A stretch of 64,000 bases of DNA from Actinomyces culturomici (lineage in GTDB: Bacteria > Actinomycetota > Actinomycetes > Actinomycetales > Actinomycetaceae): the NCBI RefSeq assembly GCF_900499005.1, contig NZ_LS991317.1:459696-523695 (forward strand). The letters run 5' to 3'. The position numbers and the translations under genes were made by a program. The stretch's first letter is position 1. The number at the start of each line of letters is the position of its first letter. Of the stretch, positions 44,562 to 53,220 are shown one piece after another. Under the pieces are notes generated by a model. It was given only the letters and a program-made list of their open reading frames with translations, was not told the origin of the DNA and did not search any database.

Positions 44562-45145
44562 CGTTGAACACCGACGCCCGCGCGTTGGAGGGTCCGGCGC
44601 AGGAGGAGGCTCAGGAAGAGGACGATGAAGCAGGAGACGACTGCGAGCAGGATTCCCGCGACGTACTGGACGGGGGTTTGAACGATCCCGTAGGCGCCGC
44701 CGTACATGGCGGCGTTGAGGCCTCCGAAGACTGTTGCGCCGATGGCGTGGGCCCACCAGGTCCACTTCTTGTAGAGGAGAAGGGCCATCGGGATCTCGAG
44801 GAAGAGCGCGCCGATGACGTTCCCGATGATGGCGGTGGGGCCGAGCGGGGTGGTGAAGGTGCAGATGATCCCCATGATCAGACCGGCGATCAGGAATGCG
44901 CCCGGTTTGGGAACGAGCAGCCCGGGGAGGAGGTAGGCGATGTACCAGGCGCCCATGGTGGCGCACATGATGAGAATGGCTTTCGGGGTCGTGGCGAAGG
45001 CCGGGGTGAGGATCGACAGTGGAACGACGATGAGTGAGCCGACGACTGCGAGGGCCGCGATGGTCATGAGATTGCGGGTGCCGAGGGCGGAGTCTCGCAG
45101 TCCGCTGCGCTTCGAGGTGTGGATTTCGGTGATCGCTTCTGGCAT
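44558..45145 (-). CDS. ECF S component, MptD/YkoE-like
   Basis: A 195-residue membrane protein with about five or six helices. The segments LLVPKPGAFLIAGLIMGIICTF and IIGNVIGALFLE resemble the substrate-binding YkoE/MptD group. It is the first gene of the operon and lies 28 bases downstream of an iron-box palindrome. YkoE proteins are linked to thiamine precursors, but the iron box and paired ABC half-transporters point to a siderophore or metal complex here. Confidence 0.75.
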   Translation of the reverse strand: MPEAITEIHTSKRSGLRDSALGTRNLMTIAALAVVGSLIVVPLSILTPAFATTPKAILIMCATMGAWYIAYLLPGLLVPKPGAFLIAGLIMGIICTFTTPLGPTAIIGNVIGALFLEIPMALLLYKKWTWWAHAIGATVFGGLNAAMYGGAYGIVQTPVQYVAGILLAVVSCFIVLFLSLLLRRTLQRAGVGVQR

Positions 45146-45173
45146 GACGACTCCGGCAGGTTCGTAGAGAAAA

Positions 45174-45191
45174 TTAGGTAGCCCTAACTAA
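45174..45191 (-). promoter_or_regulatory. DtxR/IdeR-type iron box
   Basis: TTAGGTAGCCCTAACTAA closely resembles the DtxR/IdeR operator (TTAGGTTAGSCTAACCTAA). It lies in an AT-rich promoter stretch 28 bases upstream of the S-component gene, so iron-dependent repression of the operon is expected. The rest of the gap to 45370 shows no gene. Confidence 0.8.
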
Positions 45192-45370
45192 AATGAGGGT
45201 GGCACGATGCTAATGAAGGCTGTGCGGTAAAGTCCAGCCTCGTGTGAGGGGAGACGCGAATCCGGTCGACGGAATGCCGGGGCGGAGCCGAACCCCCTCG
45301 GCCCGGTTACCGCGGGATCTGACGTCGTTCGTGCGGAACTCACGACGACGGGTGAGGAATGCCCCGCGCC

Positions 45371-46150
45371 TCAGCGCTGCGGGCGCACGACCGGGACCCA
45401 GCGGTGGGCCCACTCGAGGGAGGGCGCGTCGAGCGCCTCGACCCTCTCGCCCGCGCCGAAGCGGGCATTCGACACGATCTCGACGCGCGAGCCGTCCGGC
45501 AGGAGGTGGAAGGCCTCCTGAGTAGCGGCGACGAGGCCGAGCTCCTCGTCGACCGAGTCGTGGATGATGAGCGTCGGCTGCTCGAGCCCGTCGAGGAGCT
45601 TGTGCGCGTCGCCGAGCGACAAATCGACGAGCGTCTGCTTCGAGATCGTGAACTGGCGGCGCATCGAGCCCGAGTCGTCGGGGATCGAGGTCGCGCCGAT
45701 CTGCTCGAGGTCCCCGAGCTGGTCGTCGGAGAAGATCTGGGTCCAGTCGATCGACATCGGGCCGATCGTCGGTGAGGAGAGGACGTAGGCGAGGACCGCC
45801 GTCGGACGGGCCGTGAGGGCGACCGTCGCGCCGAAGGAGTGCGCGTGGACGAGCTGGCGCCCGAATCCCTGATCGGCGAGCCAGCCGGAGGCCGCGCGCA
45901 GATCCTCGACCTCGGCGTCGAGCGTGATGATCTCGTCGCCGGACGCCCCGTGACCCGAGTAGTCGAACTCGAGGGTCGCGTAGCCCGCCGCCCGGTAGAG
46001 GCGCCCGAGTCGGTCGAAGTGCTCCGCCGAGTGACGGTCGGCGAGGAAGGAATGGGAGAAGAGGACCGCCGCGTCGCCCGAGTCCACGGGGTTGACGAAT
46101 GTCCCCGCCAGCGTCACGCCGCGGGGGGTCGGGATCCTCGTTTCCACCAC
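45371..46150 (-). CDS. Alpha/beta hydrolase
   Basis: A cytoplasmic serine-hydrolase-like protein of about 259 residues. The nucleophile elbow reads HAHSFGAT (G-x-S-x-G variant with His-Ser) and the oxyanion strand LFSHSFLADR; DEELGLV offers the acid and a late His lies in WAHRWVP. Resembles the osmotically-inducible/acyl-transferase-like BAAT or dienelactone-type hydrolases. GTG 46150 or 46147 starts it; a longer frame upstream is non-coding. Substrate unknown. Confidence 0.72.
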   Translation of the reverse strand: MVETRIPTPRGVTLAGTFVNPVDSGDAAVLFSHSFLADRHSAEHFDRLGRLYRAAGYATLEFDYSGHGASGDEIITLDAEVEDLRAASGWLADQGFGRQLVHAHSFGATVALTARPTAVLAYVLSSPTIGPMSIDWTQIFSDDQLGDLEQIGATSIPDDSGSMRRQFTISKQTLVDLSLGDAHKLLDGLEQPTLIIHDSVDEELGLVAATQEAFHLLPDGSRVEIVSNARFGAGERVEALDAPSLEWAHRWVPVVRPQR

Positions 46151-46304
46151 GCGTTCACGGTATCCGCCCCGCCCTCGTCGTGCGAGTGCTTTCTCACTGG
46201 GTGCACGTGTGTGAACTTCCCGGTCCGGCTCGGGCGGTCGCATCCGCGACCGGTAGGCTGGACCCCTGAACGGGCGGTGCGCCGCCCCCGATGAAGGAGG
46301 GCCC

Positions 46305-46601
46305 ATGGGGACCAGGATCGGCATTCTGCTCGGCCTCGGAGCCGGATACGTCCTCGGCACTCGCGCCGGCCGCGAGCAGTACGAGAAGATCCGCGAGACC
46401 GCCACGAAGGTCCGTCGACTCCCCGTCGTCGCCAAGCCCCTCGACCGCGCCGGCGAGCGCGTTTCCGACATGGTCCGCGCTCAGGGCGAGCGCGTCACCG
46501 ACAAGGTCGCCGACGCCGTCAAGGAACGCCTCTTCGGAGCCCCCGCCACCCCGAAGGTCGTCGACGCCGAGTCCGATACGCCTTCCTCCTCTGCCCGCTG
46601 A
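46305..46601 (+). CDS. Small YtxH-like membrane-anchored protein
   Basis: A 98-residue protein with one N-terminal glycine-rich hydrophobic helix (IGILLGLGAGYVLGTRAG) followed by an amphipathic charged helix and a Ser-rich tail, the YtxH pattern. A strong AAGGAGGG site precedes ATG 46305. It lies 7 bases before the VIT-family gene. Function unknown. Confidence 0.75.
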   Translation: MGTRIGILLGLGAGYVLGTRAGREQYEKIRETATKVRRLPVVAKPLDRAGERVSDMVRAQGERVTDKVADAVKERLFGAPATPKVVDAESDTPSSSAR

Positions 46602-46608
46602 CCGGAAG

Positions 46609-47754
46609 ATGTCGACCTTCACCCCGATCGACGTCCCGAAGGATCGGCCCGAGCCGACCCGCGCTCAGATCCGCCGCTGGCGCCGCCACCTCGCCGAGGA
46701 GCGCATGGAGGCGCGCACATACCGTTCCCTCGCGGAGCGCCGCACCGGCTGGGAGCGCGAGGTCCTCCTCCAGCTCGCCGACGCCGAGCGCCGCCACGAG
46801 GAGTACTGGCTCGCCCTCCTCGGCGACCGCGCCCTGCCCGCCCCGCAGCCGCGCCTGCGCGTCCGCATCAGCGCCTGGCTCGCCCAGATGTTCGGGACGA
46901 TCTTCATCCTCGCGATGGCCCAGCGCGCCGAGCAGCGCACGACCTACGACGCCGACGAGGACGCCCCCGCTCAGATGGCCGCCGACGAGCACATCCACGG
47001 CGAGGTCATTCGCGGCCTCACCGCGCGCTCGCGCGAGGCGCTCGCCGGCACGTTCCGCGCCGCGGTCTTCGGCGCGAACGACGGACTCGTCTCGAACCTC
47101 GCCCTCGTCCTCGGCGTCGCCGCAACCGGCATGAGGCCCAGCCTCGTCCTCGCGACCGGCGTCTCCGGACTGCTTGCAGGCGCCCTCTCGATGGCGGCCG
47201 GCGAGTGGGTGTCGGTCCGCTCCCAGCGCGAGCTCCTCGACGCGTCGATCCCCGACCCGGAGGCCCATCAGGCCGTTCCCGCGCTCGACGTCGACGCGAA
47301 CGAGCTCGCCCTCGTCTTCCGTGCCCGCGGCGAGTCGCCCGAGGCGGCCGACGAGCACGCGGCCCGCGTCTTCTCGCAGATCGCCCGCCCGGCGGGCACC
47401 GAGTCCGGCGTCATCGCGGTGCGCGCGGCCCTCGAGGGCGGGATGCCCCCGGTCAACGGCGCGACCGAGCAGGTCGGGACGCCGTGGCACGCCGCGGCCT
47501 CCTCCTTCTGCTTCTTCGCGATCGGCGCGTTCTTCCCTCTCGTCCCGTACCTGCTCGGCCTCACGGGCGTCACCGCGATCGCGGTCGCGGCGGGCGTCGT
47601 CGGCGTCGCGCTCCTGTGCACGGGCGGCGTCGTCGGGATCCTGTCGGGCCAGTCGCCGGCGCCGCGCGCGCTGCGCCAGCTCCTCATCGGCTACGGGGCG
47701 GCGGGCCTCACCTACGGCCTCGGCCTCCTCTTCGGCACCTCGACCGCCGGCTGA
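46609..47754 (+). CDS. VIT1/CCC1-family transporter with ferritin-like N-terminus
   Basis: A 381-residue protein. Residues 1-150 are a helical rubrerythrin-like domain with metal-ligand patterns LAEERMEARTYRSLAE, ERRHEEYW and ADEHIHGEV. The rest is a VIT1/CCC1 membrane domain, beginning with AAVFGANDGLVSNLALVLGV and containing MAAGEWVSVRSQ. Such fusions are thought to move iron or manganese out of the cytoplasm. ATG 46609 follows a GGA-rich site. Confidence 0.85.
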   Translation: MSTFTPIDVPKDRPEPTRAQIRRWRRHLAEERMEARTYRSLAERRTGWEREVLLQLADAERRHEEYWLALLGDRALPAPQPRLRVRISAWLAQMFGTIFILAMAQRAEQRTTYDADEDAPAQMAADEHIHGEVIRGLTARSREALAGTFRAAVFGANDGLVSNLALVLGVAATGMRPSLVLATGVSGLLAGALSMAAGEWVSVRSQRELLDASIPDPEAHQAVPALDVDANELALVFRARGESPEAADEHAARVFSQIARPAGTESGVIAVRAALEGGMPPVNGATEQVGTPWHAAASSFCFFAIGAFFPLVPYLLGLTGVTAIAVAAGVVGVALLCTGGVVGILSGQSPAPRALRQLLIGYGAAGLTYGLGLLFGTSTAG

Positions 47755-47775
47755 CCCCGCCCTCTGCCCCACTCA

Positions 47776-47829
47776 CCGAGAGCATTACTTCTGCGCGTCG
47801 AAAGCATCACCTTCGCGCGTCGAGGGGAT
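47776..47829. repeat. Dispersed repeat, copy B
   Basis: Reverse complement of the repeat at 37315-37371 (about 80% identity by eye), located 21 bases after the VIT-family gene. Both copies follow the 3' end of a plus-strand gene but in opposite orientation. The rest of the gap to 47948 holds no recognised gene. Confidence 0.58.
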
Positions 47830-47948
47830 GCGGGAGGACCGTTCTTCTCCTGAAGGACGCGGCTCAAGGCGCATGATTCCGTGCCGGACGACGCGCCGCC
47901 TCGCGGCCGAGGGCGCACGACCTCGTGAAGAAGGCCAACGCCCAAGGC

Positions 47949-48458
47949 CTACAACCGGACGGGGTATGGCCTCGCCGAGGCCCCTCCTGCCCCCGTCCCG
48001 AAACGCCCGGCGAGCGCTGACCCGCACGTCGGGCACGCCCCCGACGAGGTGAGCCGGTAGTCGCTCACCTCGAACCAGTCGCGACGGATCAGCGCAGTGC
48101 CGCACGCGGTGCACCGCGTCGTCGACCCCGCGGGGTCGCGGACGTTGCCGGTGTAGACGTGGTGGAGTCCGACCTCGAGGGCGATCTCGCGCGCCCGTGT
48201 GAGCGTCGCCGCCGGGGTCGGCGGCGCGTCGAGCAGCCGGTGCGCGGGATGGAAGGCCGTGAGGTGGAGGGGGACGTCGGGGCCGAGCTCGCCGAGGATC
48301 CACTCGGCCTCCCCGCGCAGCATCTCCTCCGAATCGTTGTGCCCCGGGATGAGGAGGGTCGTGAGTTCCATCCACGTTCGCCCGCGCGCGCCGATCCGGC
48401 GGATCGTCTCGAGGACGTCGGCGAGCTCCGCGCCCGTCACCCGCCGATAGAAATCGGG
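47949..48458 (-). pseudogene. AmrS radical-SAM enzyme fragment (C-terminus)
   Basis: About 170 codons matching the C-terminal half of AmmeMemoRadiSam-system radical SAM enzymes: FYRRVTGAELADVLETI, LTTLLIPGHNDSEEM, HLTAFHPAH, VYTGNVRDP and a CxxC pair (CTAC, CPTC). The N-terminal half with the CxxxCxxC cluster site is absent; ISL3 sequence begins at 48459. The partner genes (memo, ammecr1) are not in the window. Confidence 0.82.
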
Positions 48459-48906
48459 TGCTCCTGACTCTTCCGTGGGTCATGGTCGGCCGGGGAGGGT
48501 GGGGCGGTGGCCGCCGAGGGTGAGCATGGCCAGGGCTATGAGGGCTTGTGGGGACCGGAACCCGAACGCGACGCGGGTGATGAGTCGGATCTTGGTGTTG
48601 ACGGACTTGATACGTCCGTTGGAGAGGCCGTGCTCGATCGCGGCGAGGATCCGGTCGTGGTGTTTCACGATCGAGCGTTGGAGTTTCACGAAGGCGGGGA
48701 TACGACATCGCCTGGCCCAGGAGATCCACCGGTCCAGTGCGTCGATGGCTTGCTCGTAGGGCAGCTTGAACACGACGTAGTCCTTCTTTGAGGAGGTAGG
48801 CGCGGTGCAACCGAGGGTCGGTCTGCGCGATCCAGGCGAGCTTCGCGGTCTGTCTCTCGGTGAGATCCTCGGGGTTCTTCCACAGCGCGTAGCGTGAGTT
48901 CTTCAA
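48459..48906 (-). mobile_element. ISL3-family element fragment, copy 1
   Basis: One end and the 3' part of the transposase gene remain, joined to amrS on the left and to the ClC gene on the right. About 315 bases match 63462-63780 with only a few differences. Confidence 0.8.
48480..48906 (-). pseudogene. ISL3 transposase C-terminal fragment, frameshifted
   Basis: Begins KNSRYALWKNPEDLTERQ and ends at IALAMLTLGGHRPTLPGRP, typical of the DDE_Tnp_ISL3 C-terminus (WARRCRIPAFVKL; GLSNGRIKSVN). Two bases are missing near 48776 compared with the copy at 63.7 kb, shifting the frame between LLKEGLR and VFKLPYEQ. The N-terminal part is absent. Confidence 0.85.
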
Positions 48907-48937
48907 CCTGCGGGCCGCGCCGGGGGGCGCCGGGCGG

Positions 48938-50298
48938 TCATGGGCGGTCTCCGCCGGCTGGGGAGGAGGCGCCGGGGACGAGGGCGGCGGCGTCCGGTCC
49001 GAGCGAGCGCTCGAGCAGCGCCTGGTAGATGGGTGGGACGCGCAGGGCGTCGGCGGTGAAGATCGCGAGGAGGACCACGGTGGCGACGGGCAGCAGATGG
49101 CCGAGCGATCCCGTCATCTCCGCGGTGAGCAGGATCGAGGTGAGCGGGGTGCGCACGCTGGCGGCGAGGACGCCTGCCATCCCGCAGACGGCCAGCGCGA
49201 CCCGGAGGTCCGCCGACAACCCGAGATCGTGGGCGACCAACGCATAGCCGACGCCGGTCAGTGTGCCGATCGCGAGGATCGGCATGAAGATGCCGCCGGG
49301 AATCCCCGACCCGAAGCTCACGCCGGTCAGGACGAACTTGAGAAGGAGCAGCGCGAGGACGGATCCCAGCCCGACGGAGCCGATCTGGGCCCAGTGGATG
49401 AGCTCCTCGCCCCCACCGAGAACCCGGGGGGCGAGAAGCCCGCAGGCCAGCGCGGCGAGCATGGCGATCAGGACGGGCAGCGGGCCGGGAAGCCGGGTCA
49501 TCGACTGGCAGGCCAGGAGCGATCGGTTGACCAGCGCTCCGACCAACCCGGTGAGGACCCCCAGCGGGAGAACGACCCAGAGCAGAGAGAGAGGGGGATC
49601 TCACTGGATCCGTCCCCGGGGGCGCTGAACTGGAGGAGCGGGCGCGACCCGAAGACGAGGGTGGACGCGACGTCCGCAGCCAGGGCGCCGGTGGCCGCCG
49701 AGGCGATGATCAGGGGCGAGAAGGAGCGGTGGAGGCCCTCCATGGCGAACAGCATGCCGGAGACGGGAGCGTTGAAGGCCGCGGACAGGCCGGCGGCGGC
49801 ACCGCTGGTGATGAGGTGATCGGTCTCCTCCTCGCTGGCGCCCAGCGGCCGGGCGAGCAGCTGTCCGACGGCCGCGCCCAGATGGATCGAAGGGCCTTCG
49901 CGCCCCAGCGAGAGACCGAAGAGGGATGCTCCGGTCCCGCCGACGAATCGGGCGGCCAGGACGCGGACGGGCCGCAACGGAACGCGGCCCGTCAGCCTGC
50001 CGGCGACCTGGGGGATGCCGGAACCGGACGCCGTGGGCTCCCATGCGACCAGGCGCCAGGCGACGGTGGCGACGGCGAGGGCGGCGACGAGCCAGACGAG
50101 CAGCCAGAGGGGGTGGTGGGCGATCGTCTCATCGGCCGCATGCGCGAGTCCCGTGCCGCGGGCGATCGCCGCGCGGTACGCGACGCTCACAGATCCGGCC
50201 GCCAGACCGGCCACCAGGCCGTTGCGGGCGATGCGCCATCGTCGCGAGGAGAAGAGAGAGCGGACTCGTTCCACCAGAGAGCGCCATCCGCTTGCCAT
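48938..50298 (-). pseudogene. ClC-family chloride channel/antiporter, frameshifted
   Basis: Two frames together make a 452-residue ClC protein. The first has GSGIPQV, the GREGP selectivity motif (GLSLGREGPSIHLG) and AAFNAPVSGMLFAMEG. The second has GSGIPGGIFMPILAIG and the final helices. They join in a CT/GA dinucleotide run at 49584-49593 where one extra 2-bp unit breaks the frame; removing it gives 453 codons exactly. Start ATG 50298. Could be a real mutation, a switchable tract or an assembly error. Confidence 0.83.
49584..49593 (-). repeat. GA/CT tract causing the ClC frameshift
   Basis: Five AG units on the plus strand (CTCTCTCTCT on the coding strand). One unit fewer would restore EIPLSLLWVVLPLG. 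Same kind of lesion as at 20298-20306. Confidence 0.7.
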
Positions 50299-50362
50299 GC
50301 CTCCATTGTGCACGGGGTCGGGGCCTCGTCCGGATCTCCTGGACGGTGATGACGGGAGAGGC

Positions 50363-51199
50363 TCAGCACTCGTCGTAGAGGCGGAGGAGGCGAGCGACCT
50401 CGGCGCGGACCGCGTCCGTGCCCGGGCCGATGTACCGGCGGGGATCGACCAGCCCGGGCTCCGTCGCCAGCGTCTGCCGGACGGAGCGCGTGAAGACGAC
50501 GTTGAGATGGGTGGAGACATTGATCTTCGTCATTCCCGCCCGGATCGCCGCCCTCATGCCGTCGTCGGGGACGCCCGAGGAGCCGTGGAGGACCAGGGGG
50601 ACGGGGACGGCCGAGCGGATCCGCGCGATGAGGTCCGTGTCGAGCACGGCGTCGCGGGTGGCCATCGCGTGGGAGGACCCCACCGCCACCGCCAGCAGGT
50701 CGACGCCGGTGTCGGCGACGAACCGCGCGGCGTCCTCGGGCGAGGTGCGCGCCGACGGGTCGTGGACGCCGTTCTTGCCTCCGACCTCGCCCAGCTCGGC
50801 CTCCACGGAGACGCCCGCCTCATGGGCGAGGCGCGTGATCGCCGCGGTCGTCGCGCGGTTGCGCTCGTCGGGGAGCTTCGACCCGTCGTACATGATCGAC
50901 GTGAACCCCAGGTCGATGGCCTCGCGGCACAGGTCGGCGTCCTCGGCGTGGTCCAGGTGGACGCCGACGGGCACGGAGCAGGCGTCGGCCAACTCGAGCA
51001 GCGCGCGGCCCAGCGGGCGCAGGCGCCCGCCGTGGTAGGCCACCGCGTTCTGCGACAGCTGGAGGACGACGGGCAGGCCCACGTCCTGGGCGGCGTCGGC
51101 GAATGCCTCTCCGTGGTCGAGGAGGACCACGTTGAAGGCGCCCAGTCCGCGCCCCCTCCGGGCGCATTCGCGGGCCAGTCGGGCCGTGTCAGCGAGCAT
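50363..51199 (-). CDS. Class II aldolase, tagatose-1,6-bisphosphate type
   Basis: A 278-residue zinc aldolase of the GatY/KbaY/FbaA family. Catalytic Asp and zinc His lie in GVHLDHAED; other ligands occur in AEVGEVGG-like EAELGEVGGKNG, AVGSSHAM and LHGSSGVPD. Splits tagatose- or fructose-1,6-bisphosphate into DHAP and glyceraldehyde-3-phosphate. Tagatose is favoured because the gene overlaps a LacC-like kinase by 11 bases and follows an AgaS-like gene. Last step of the proposed galactosamine pathway. Confidence 0.87.
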   Translation of the reverse strand: MLADTARLARECARRGRGLGAFNVVLLDHGEAFADAAQDVGLPVVLQLSQNAVAYHGGRLRPLGRALLELADACSVPVGVHLDHAEDADLCREAIDLGFTSIMYDGSKLPDERNRATTAAITRLAHEAGVSVEAELGEVGGKNGVHDPSARTSPEDAARFVADTGVDLLAVAVGSSHAMATRDAVLDTDLIARIRSAVPVPLVLHGSSGVPDDGMRAAIRAGMTKINVSTHLNVVFTRSVRQTLATEPGLVDPRRYIGPGTDAVRAEVARLLRLYDEC

Positions 51200-52202
51200 G
51201 GGACATCCTTTCGATGACGATCTGGGGGAGGAGGGCCGCGCGGACGGCCGGGTCGATCTCTCCGGCGACGGGGCGGACGACGGCGGCTGCGGAGGTGGCG
51301 ACCGCGTCGCGCAGCGCGTCCTCCCAGTCGAGGGCGTCCCACGCCCTGTGGGCGTCGGCCCTGACGAGGGCGTCCCCCGTCTCGGGAGCGCCGGACTCCC
51401 CGTCGGCGGACGTGGATGCGCCGGCCAGGTGCCGGGCGAGCGCGGCGACCGCCGCGTCGCCCGCGCCCGTCGGGTTGCCCTCGAGCGCTCGGGGCAGCCG
51501 GGCGCGCAGCACGCCGCCCAGCGTGTGCCTCTCCATGCCGCGCGCTCCGAGGGACACGACGACGCAGCGGGTCCCGCGCGCCAGGAGCGCGCGGGCGCCC
51601 TCGTCGATGGTCCGGGCCCCCATCGGGGCGGTCGCGGAGAGGAGCTCCTCCTCGTTGGGTTTGACCACGTCGGCGTGGGCGGCGGCGACGAGCAGGAGCG
51701 GCCCGGAGGTGTCCGCCAGGGTGCGGGCGCCGGCCTCGCGCGCGGCGGCCAGGAGGACGCTCAGGCTCTCGGCGTCCGTGCCCGGAGGCAGGGAGCCGCT
51801 GAGCGCCACGACATCGCCGGGGCGCGCGCAGTCGGCCACCAGCCGGGTGAGGTCCGCCCAGGCGCTCGCGGGAACGGGGGCGCCCGCCTCGTTGAAGACG
51901 GTAGCGTCGCCGTCGATGATCGCCACGGACCGGCGGGTCTCCCCGGGCGCCTCGATCCAAGTCGAGCGGATCCGGGGGGAGGCCTGGGCGAGCAGATCCC
52001 GGACACGCGCTCCCGTCCCCCCGCCCAGGAAGCCCGCAGCGGAGACGGGCACGCCCATCTGGTCGAGGACCCGCGCCACGTTGAGCCCCTTGCCGCCGGG
52101 GCGTTCGGCGACGTCGGCCACCCGGTGGGAACGGCCCCGCTGCCAGGCGGGCACGCGCCAGGTGAGGTCGAGTGCCGGATTCGGGGTGATGGTCCAGATC
52201 AT
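51189..52202 (-). CDS. Tagatose-6-phosphate/1-phosphofructokinase-like kinase
   Basis: A 337-residue PfkB kinase of the LacC/FruK group. It opens with TITPNPALDLTW (typical for this group) and has GGKGLNVARVLDQMG and the catalytic GNPTGAGDAAVAALA. Likely phosphorylates tagatose-6-phosphate to the bisphosphate used by the adjacent aldolase. Its start follows the AgaS-like gene by about 97 bases in which only a weak GC-rich inverted repeat is seen. Confidence 0.85.
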   Translation of the reverse strand: MIWTITPNPALDLTWRVPAWQRGRSHRVADVAERPGGKGLNVARVLDQMGVPVSAAGFLGGGTGARVRDLLAQASPRIRSTWIEAPGETRRSVAIIDGDATVFNEAGAPVPASAWADLTRLVADCARPGDVVALSGSLPPGTDAESLSVLLAAAREAGARTLADTSGPLLLVAAAHADVVKPNEEELLSATAPMGARTIDEGARALLARGTRCVVVSLGARGMERHTLGGVLRARLPRALEGNPTGAGDAAVAALARHLAGASTSADGESGAPETGDALVRADAHRAWDALDWEDALRDAVATSAAAVVRPVAGEIDPAVRAALLPQIVIERMSHAR

Positions 52203-52299
52203 GGGGGCTCCTGGAACGAGGGCGGCAGGGCGCGCCCGACTGGAGGCCCGCGGTGGCGGACCTCCGGATCGGCGGGGTGGGGGAGTGCGGGACGGCGAC

Positions 52300-53172
52300 T
52301 CAGCCGAGGATCACGGACCGGGTGAGATGCCGAGGGGCGTCGGGATCCAGGCCGCGAGCCTCGGCCCGCGCGACGGCCATGCGTTGAGCCAGGACGAGGT
52401 GGGCGAGGGGATCGCCCAGGGTCGGGACCAGCTCGGCGCCGAACGCCGCGACCTTCTCCGCGACGCCGTCGGGGGCCTCGCCGAAGATCCAGACCAGGCG
52501 CCCCGGCTGGGCGATCGCCATCGGGCCGTGCCGCCATTCCATGGCCGGATAGGCCTCGGTCCAGGACTGCGAGGCCTCGCGCAGTTTGAGGGCGGCCTCG
52601 TTGGCCAGGCCGATGGTCCATCCCGTGCCGAGGAACGTGATCTGGTCCGCCTCGATCCATGACGCGGGGATCTCGCGGGTCAGCGCGGCCTCCGCCTCGC
52701 GGGCGGCGGCCTCGACGTCGTGCCCGAGCGAGGACAGCATCCACGCCAGGGCGGTGGTGGCGAACCGGGTCTGGACGACCGACGCCTCATCGGCGAAGTC
52801 GAGGACGACCTCGGCGTCGACGAACGGCGTGGCGGGGCCGTCGCCGACGGCGGTGATCAGCAGGGCGGGCGTTCCGGCGCTGCGGAGCGCCCGCGCGAGG
52901 TCCACGATCTCGGTCGTCGTGCCCGAGCGGGACAGGAGGACGACCCTGTCGTAACGGCGGTCCGCCGGGAACTCGGTGGCCGTGAAGGCGTCGGTGGTCC
53001 CCAGCCCGGCGCGCTCGCGCGCGGCGGCGTAGGACTGGGCCATGAACCACGAGGTTCCGCATCCGACGACCGCCGCCGGCTCGCCGACAGCGGGCAGCCC
53101 CGTGGTCGGCAGGGCGGCGGCTCGACGCCAGGTCGCCGGCTGGCTGAAGATCTCGTCGAGGGTGGCAGACAT
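52300..53172 (-). CDS. SIS-domain sugar isomerase/deaminase, AgaS-like
   Basis: A 290-residue protein with two SIS domains. Sugar-phosphate motifs are VVGCGTSWF, VVLLSRSGTTTEIVD and the C-terminal YPAMEWRHGPMAI. Similar to AgaS, which converts galactosamine-6-phosphate to tagatose-6-phosphate and ammonia, and to GlmS isomerase domains. Context with LacC-like kinase and aldolase supports the AgaS role. Confidence 0.82.
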   Translation of the reverse strand: MSATLDEIFSQPATWRRAAALPTTGLPAVGEPAAVVGCGTSWFMAQSYAAARERAGLGTTDAFTATEFPADRRYDRVVLLSRSGTTTEIVDLARALRSAGTPALLITAVGDGPATPFVDAEVVLDFADEASVVQTRFATTALAWMLSSLGHDVEAAAREAEAALTREIPASWIEADQITFLGTGWTIGLANEAALKLREASQSWTEAYPAMEWRHGPMAIAQPGRLVWIFGEAPDGVAEKVAAFGAELVPTLGDPLAHLVLAQRMAVARAEARGLDPDAPRHLTRSVILG

Positions 53173-53220
53173 GGCAGAGGTCCTTCTGTTGGGTGGATCG
53201 GTGGATGGGGGCGGCGGCGG

